64,000 nt of DNA from contig NC_058166.1 of the NCBI RefSeq assembly GCF_020080835.1, positions 5,084,001 to 5,148,000 of the forward strand, given 5' to 3'. This stretch comes from Cotesia glomerata. Its lineage: Eukaryota > Arthropoda > Insecta > Hymenoptera > Braconidae. Shown here piece after piece: positions 59,697 to 64,000 of the stretch (position 1 is its first letter; each line of letters opens with the position of its first letter). The position numbers and the translations under genes were made by a program. The notes beneath the pieces were generated by a model that was not told the origin of the DNA, did not search any database, and saw only the letters and a program-made list of their open reading frames with translations.

Positions 59697-60390
59697 GTGA
59701 AAAAAAAATTAGGAAAACGGTTGACCCTAAAGGCCATCCCTGCAACTTCCCGCTAACTCCATACCTAAACGCTCAACATTTCACTTATTTTGTTTTTGAG
59801 CTCTTCGAGCTCAATAGTACAATTTCTGCGTTATTTTGAGTTCTCCGAGCTCAAAGAGATAGCTTCTTTATGCTTTTGAGCTTTTCGAGCTCAAAAGTTT
59901 GATAGAAGTTTGATGAAACACTATTTTTTGAATTTTCAAACCGCAATAACTTTTGAATGAATGAAGCGATTTTCACGCGGTTGATGGCATTCAACGCAGT
60001 TTTTGAAACCTCATAACGGATTTTTAAGTTCAAATCGATCGAACAAGGAATTTCGAAGTAATTCCAAAAAAACACTTTTTTTTTTAATTTTTCGTTTTCG
60101 ATAACTCTCGAACGAATCAACTGATTTTGACGGAACTGGTGGCAATCGACGTGGTTTTTCAAACTTAAGATCGGAATAGTTTTTGGAATTAATCGGTGCA
60201 ACCGTTTAGAAGTTATTCCAAAAAAACGATTTTTTGAAAATTTTATTTTTGAGATTTCTCAAAATCTAGCAAACCGAATTGATTAAAATTTTCACGAAAT
60301 TTAATGGCAATGATACTCTTTAGATCGCCGCCTATTTTGATCCGATCGGTCAAGCCGTTCAAAACTTATAAGAAGTTTACATACATACAC

Positions 60391-60479
<89 letters not shown>

Positions 60480-60632
60480 GCCGCACGGACACCATCACGG
60501 GAATAGTCAGGAAAGCTTCCTGTGACCTTAAAACGTCGAGATCTGATGAAAACTCAATTTTCGCAAAACGGGGTGAAACCAATAACTTCCCAAATTTTGA
60601 AAATCTTCGATTTTCTTAGCGGCAAGTCAAAA
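59697..60632 (+). mobile_element. GAGCTC-family repeat, second full-length copy
   Basis: Runs from ATTAGGAAAACGGTTGACCC to TTTTCTTAGCGGCAAGTCAA. Same order of parts as 46078-46988: three GAGCTC palindromes, two modules, a CA-repeat (about 60390-60475) and the inverted AGCGGCAAGT end. Histidine/threonine and Val/Cys open frames over the CA-repeat are artefacts. Confidence 0.8.
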
Positions 60633-60717
60633 AGCCTCATTTAAAAATTTTTTTTCCGCCATTTTGTTATTTATCAATAAATATTAATCTCAGTTGCTGG
60701 TGCAATAACTACTAATA

Positions 60718-61412
60718 CAGTGAAAACCGTTTATAACGACATTGAAGGGACCTCTCGTTCATGGTCGTTATAGCCGACAGTCGTTATAAGTAAAAATTAG
60801 CAATGCATGAATTATATTCGAAAACAAAAATGCATGGATTAAATTAAAAAACATTACTTGATGAACGTTTATTAAACTAATAAATACTTGATGAAACTTT
60901 ATTTAACATTTATTAAACTACACATAAATTAATTTATTAAACTTTTTAATATAATGGTTTTTAATAAAACCACGGATAAATTTCAATACAACATTCAATA
61001 ATATAGATTTAATAACATAATTATTTTTTTAAATAATCAGTTACTTTGTCGGAGAATTATTTCAAGATTGTAACAAAATTTTTTTCTACAACTTGTAAGA
61101 CCATTAACCAAAATGAAAATTGTGATTCTCATTAATTTAAAGCTGCAAAAGAATTTGATGAAATCATAAGTATATTTACTGCAAAACGAATGAAAGTATT
61201 TATCAGACGCTATAACCAATGCATTTTACTATGAGTTTACTACTACAAGTACTGTGAATTCGGTTGCTATAAACGATTTGTCGCTATAAGAAATGTTGTT
61301 ATAAGCGGTTTTCGACTTGAGAATTTTATATGTATAGAGACGGGACTTGAAAATTTCGTCGTAATAACCGGCACGTCGCTTTAAGCGAAGTCGCTGTAAA
61401 CAATTTTGACTG
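60718..61412. mobile_element. pogo-like (Tc1/mariner) MITE
   Basis: Ends CAGTGAAAACCGTTTATAAC and the complement of CAGTCAAAATTGTTTACAGC, flanked by TA (60716-60717 and 61413-61414). The subterminal repeats GGTCGTTATAGC / GTCGTTATAAG are typical of pogo/Tigger-type elements. No transposase frame. Confidence 0.8.
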
Positions 61413-61517
61413 TATATTGAAGATAAATAATTTTGGTTTATGGGTTTTAAATGAGCCGTTATTAAGTTATCATGTATGTCAGCGACATATTAACTTTTGA
61501 AGGCGCTCCGTTCACCC

Positions 61518-62340
61518 GTCATTTATTTATTTATTAGGTTTAAATGCCAAAATATGAAGCCGAATGACAAAATTATATACATAAAGTTATACTTCACCTA
61601 AGTACGGCCAATACATTCATAGCTTAAAATACAAGACTTACATAATGCTCAAATGAACATACTATTTTTATACATTTTAAGATAATAATTTTTACAAGCT
61701 CACTATTTTACTATATTATTTGAGATTTATAAGAAAATCGAATACTCTTGTCTTGAAAGATTTTAAACCAAGAAAATTTGAAATTTCAGGAGGTAAATTT
61801 TTCCAAAACCGTATAACTGATACGACAAACGAGTGCTCAGAGGTTACAACCTATAGTGACAAAATTTGGTATTTTGAAAGTGATATTATTTTTGGTTGCT
61901 ATCCTGTGCGATCGTTTGATGGTAGCGTCTTCATTAATAAATAGATCACGTAGAAATTTTGGCTCACCTGTTGACAGCAATTTAAAAAATAAGCAGGCTC
62001 AATAGTATAGCCTTCGTGATTTCACATTTAACCAATTTAATGACCGTCGTTTATTCATATATAAAATATAAGTTTAGATATTTTTAGTGTTATTCAAAAG
62101 TATATTTGTTGAGCTGAATAAATTTTTAATTAATGTAGAAAAATCATGGGTTTTTTTTGAGTACTGGAACCAAAATGACCTCTTAATTTCATAATATTTG
62201 ATAATTGTTTTAATCTTTTTTTCTGCAAATATCTCTTCTAGCTTAATATTCATTATTTCCAGTGAAGTAACAAAACGCAGCGAAAAGAGACTATAATAAA
62301 ATAATTTTTGAATTCGTGAGGATGTGACTGAGAGCATACC
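61518..62340 (-). pseudogene. Decayed LINE ORF2 3' end, reverse orientation
   Basis: The minus-strand frame 62337-62074 reads SRIQKLFYYSLFSLRF, then LEIMNIKLEEIFAEKKIKTI, resembling the RT C-terminal LxLLNLxxLExRRKxxD block of Jockey/CR1 LINEs. Further on, after frameshifts and stops, come ATKNNITFKIPNF, RISYTVLEKF and FKIFQD, recalling the terminal NI..P, SY..LWN.LP and FK..L pattern. It ends with a 3' tail of AATAAATAAATAAATGACG at about 61520. Broken by several stops. Confidence 0.5.
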
Positions 62341-63634
62341 ATTTGGTGGACTGGATTTTGCTTAAAGATATCTAGTGATACTAATCTAGACAATTCAGGC
62401 CAGTCAAAAGAGCTTTTATTCTATTAAATTCTCGTTTTTTCTTTTAAGACACATAGAAGAAGAGTAGAATTAGAGACTCCGACAGGCCAACTTAATTTGC
62501 TCGTCTGTTCGCAGCTCGCGATCCGACATGCTGCTCCCCCCTGGCGAGAGGTCCGATTACATTCGCGTCTTCTTATTATGATTCCTACAAGTCGTGTATT
62601 TTTTCTTAGTTTTATTTTGTCCGAGCTGCTTCATGCACCACAAGAGAGATTGTCATGCCATCTTTTACGAGTAATTATTGTAGCTCTTTTTGGCCTCATA
62701 GCGATCGCGAGATCCAGCAAATGGAAAGAGATTCAAAAATAAAAGGACTAAGACTTTAAATCTTACAGCCGGTAAAGTCGATGAATCATCGACGATTTAT
62801 ATGCAATGTGAGAAAGAATATTCGAGCGAGTTGCCGAGAGTATACTGATAATACTGGTATGTGGATCGACGAGTGGCTGCTGGCACAAATATCTTTCTTC
62901 TCTCAATCTTTTTTTCTGGTACCCTTTATCGTTTCTCTTTTCGGTTAACTATACATACGGTCTCCTTTATCCACAAGTGTCTCATGATTATCTCATGATT
63001 TCTACTTCATGGAATATCTTTCCATACATCTATTTATTATTTTATGCTGTGATAAGTACCGATATCTTCTATGGTAACTAGAAAAGGTTTGGAAAATCCA
63101 AAAATTCAGGACTTATGATGCTAATTTAAATTCTAATCAAAAATAAATTCTATTACTTAAAAAATCTTCTGTCAACAAAATTATTTTTAAGAAAATTATT
63201 TTTTTGGATCAAGCTAATTTTTTTATTGATATGATTTATAAAGTAATTTGGAAATACAAATTATTATTGTCGTTACTTTCCATAATTTTAATTCAAATTT
63301 TAATATTTTTAATAAAATATATGGCAAGATGGCCACAACTGAGTGAATGTGCGTAAAAGTGTGTCCCCAGTCTTTACCGCTCTATTATTTAACTAGTGAA
63401 TCATTAATTAAATAAGATGTTTGTAATTGAGTATAAAAATATTTAGAACGTAGTGTGATATAAAATGGTGTTATAAATATTTTCTTTTCATACTAAATTT
63501 TCTTTTTTGTATGACTCTTGGAGATAACCCTCAATATTGAGGAGTAATATTATTATTATTATCAGTAACAAGATACTACTGGACAAATTTTTAGTGGTAT
63601 GTGCTGACCCCTAGCGGCATAAATATATATTACA
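62341..63634. other. Intergenic region before a LINE
   Basis: 62490-62760 is a G/C-richer unique island; the open frame over it starts with TTG and is not called. 63300-63634 is probably the 5' untranslated part of the LINE starting at 63635. Confidence 0.4.
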
Positions 63635-64000
63635 ATGGATGAGTGTAATGCATCATTTACTGACTGTCAAGTGGATGTGTCGTGCAGGGCTTGTAATGTA
63701 CCCATATTACACAAATCTGTCAACTGCCCTAAATGCCTGAGTTGTTTTCACACGGCGTGTGTCAACACTGAAGCACTAACCAAAAATGGCGGATTCACCC
63801 GATGCTGTGGCCCGGGACGCGGTAAATCAACGAATACCGGTGGAACGCATCAGTTCACGCTTGAAGATATCCAGCAGGCATTTAGAGATGAATCAACTCC
63901 ACTAGCAAGACGGCTAGATAATGTAGAAATCAGACTGGATAATTTGGATACATATTTGAAAGATTTCTCCACCAGAGGAATTAGTGAGCACTGTGAAATT
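63635..64000 (+). CDS. LINE ORF1 protein (PHD-like finger and leucine zipper), 5' part
   Basis: Open from ATG 63635 to the window edge (122 codons, no stop), so partial at the 3' end. It begins MDECNASFTDCQVDVSCRAC. Cysteines and histidine follow a PHD-like order: C17-x2-C20-x10-C31-x2-C34-x4-H39-x2-C42, then C57/C58. A second segment has leucine-type residues at 90, 94, 97, 101, 104, 108 and 111, a regular 4-3 heptad pattern predicting a coiled coil. A small Cys/His finger followed by a coiled coil is typical of LINE ORF1 nucleic-acid-binding proteins, in CR1-like and related clades. The intact frame suggests a young or active copy. A cellular PHD protein is possible but less likely this deep in repeat DNA. 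Confidence 0.6.
   Translation, partial: MDECNASFTDCQVDVSCRACNVPILHKSVNCPKCLSCFHTACVNTEALTKNGGFTRCCGPGRGKSTNTGGTHQFTLEDIQQAFRDESTPLARRLDNVEIRLDNLDTYLKDFSTRGISEHCEI

Noticed and set aside
60301..60582. Val/Cys-repeat and His/Thr-repeat frames
   Set aside because: Translations of a (CA)n microsatellite inside a GAGCTC-family repeat.
62497..62742. 81-codon open frame in a G/C-richer island
   Set aside because: Starts at TTG; composition explains the openness and no family is recognised.

Overview
The window is nuclear DNA from an A/T-rich, repeat-laden insect genome. The evidence is spliced genes with short GT-AG introns, an Egr/Stripe protein whose third finger and C-terminal linker resemble the Drosophila Stripe version, and DNA-transposon and LINE remnants throughout. 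A parasitoid hymenopteran is my best guess, but that is inference; nothing here fixes the order.

Only two cellular genes can be supported. (1) A cytosolic aminopeptidase P (XPNPEP1/ApepP) lies on the plus strand in five coding exons between 5029 and 16513. All five metal ligands and all four introns resolve to the base (7336, 77, 2097 and 76 nt), giving 632 residues. (2) An Egr/Stripe immediate-early zinc-finger factor lies on the minus strand in two coding exons (37203-36594 and 35596-34191), giving 671 residues with a 58-residue glutamine tract. It has a plausible core promoter near 38002-38028 and an SRF-type CArG box further upstream. The two genes are convergent and about 17.7 kb apart.

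Everything else is intergenic or intronic repeat. 1-5 kb: a palindrome array and A/T desert. 6.2-13.5 kb (aminopeptidase intron 1): stacked transposons, including a Harbinger-like element holding a GAGCTC-family repeat that in turn holds a Helitron. 14-16 kb (intron 3): three short inverted-repeat elements. 18.3-22.2 kb: a 4 kb long-inverted-repeat composite with a 5S rRNA-like fragment inside. 23.9-27.5 kb: an interspersed repeat with a LINE 3' end, a unique stretch, then a second palindrome array. 27.5-34 kb: mostly unique A/T-rich DNA. 38-64 kb, upstream of Egr: at least twenty mobile or palindromic elements separated by small unique islands, which are candidates for regulatory DNA. It ends with the 5' part of a LINE ORF1 (PHD-like finger plus leucine zipper) that runs off the window.

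Many insertions were dated relative to each other because the same target repeat occurs elsewhere in the window without the insertion. That gives target-site duplications (TSDs) of TA, TAA, ATA, TTAA and 8 bp and a clear nesting order. No CRISPR, functional rRNA, tRNA or bacterial feature was seen.
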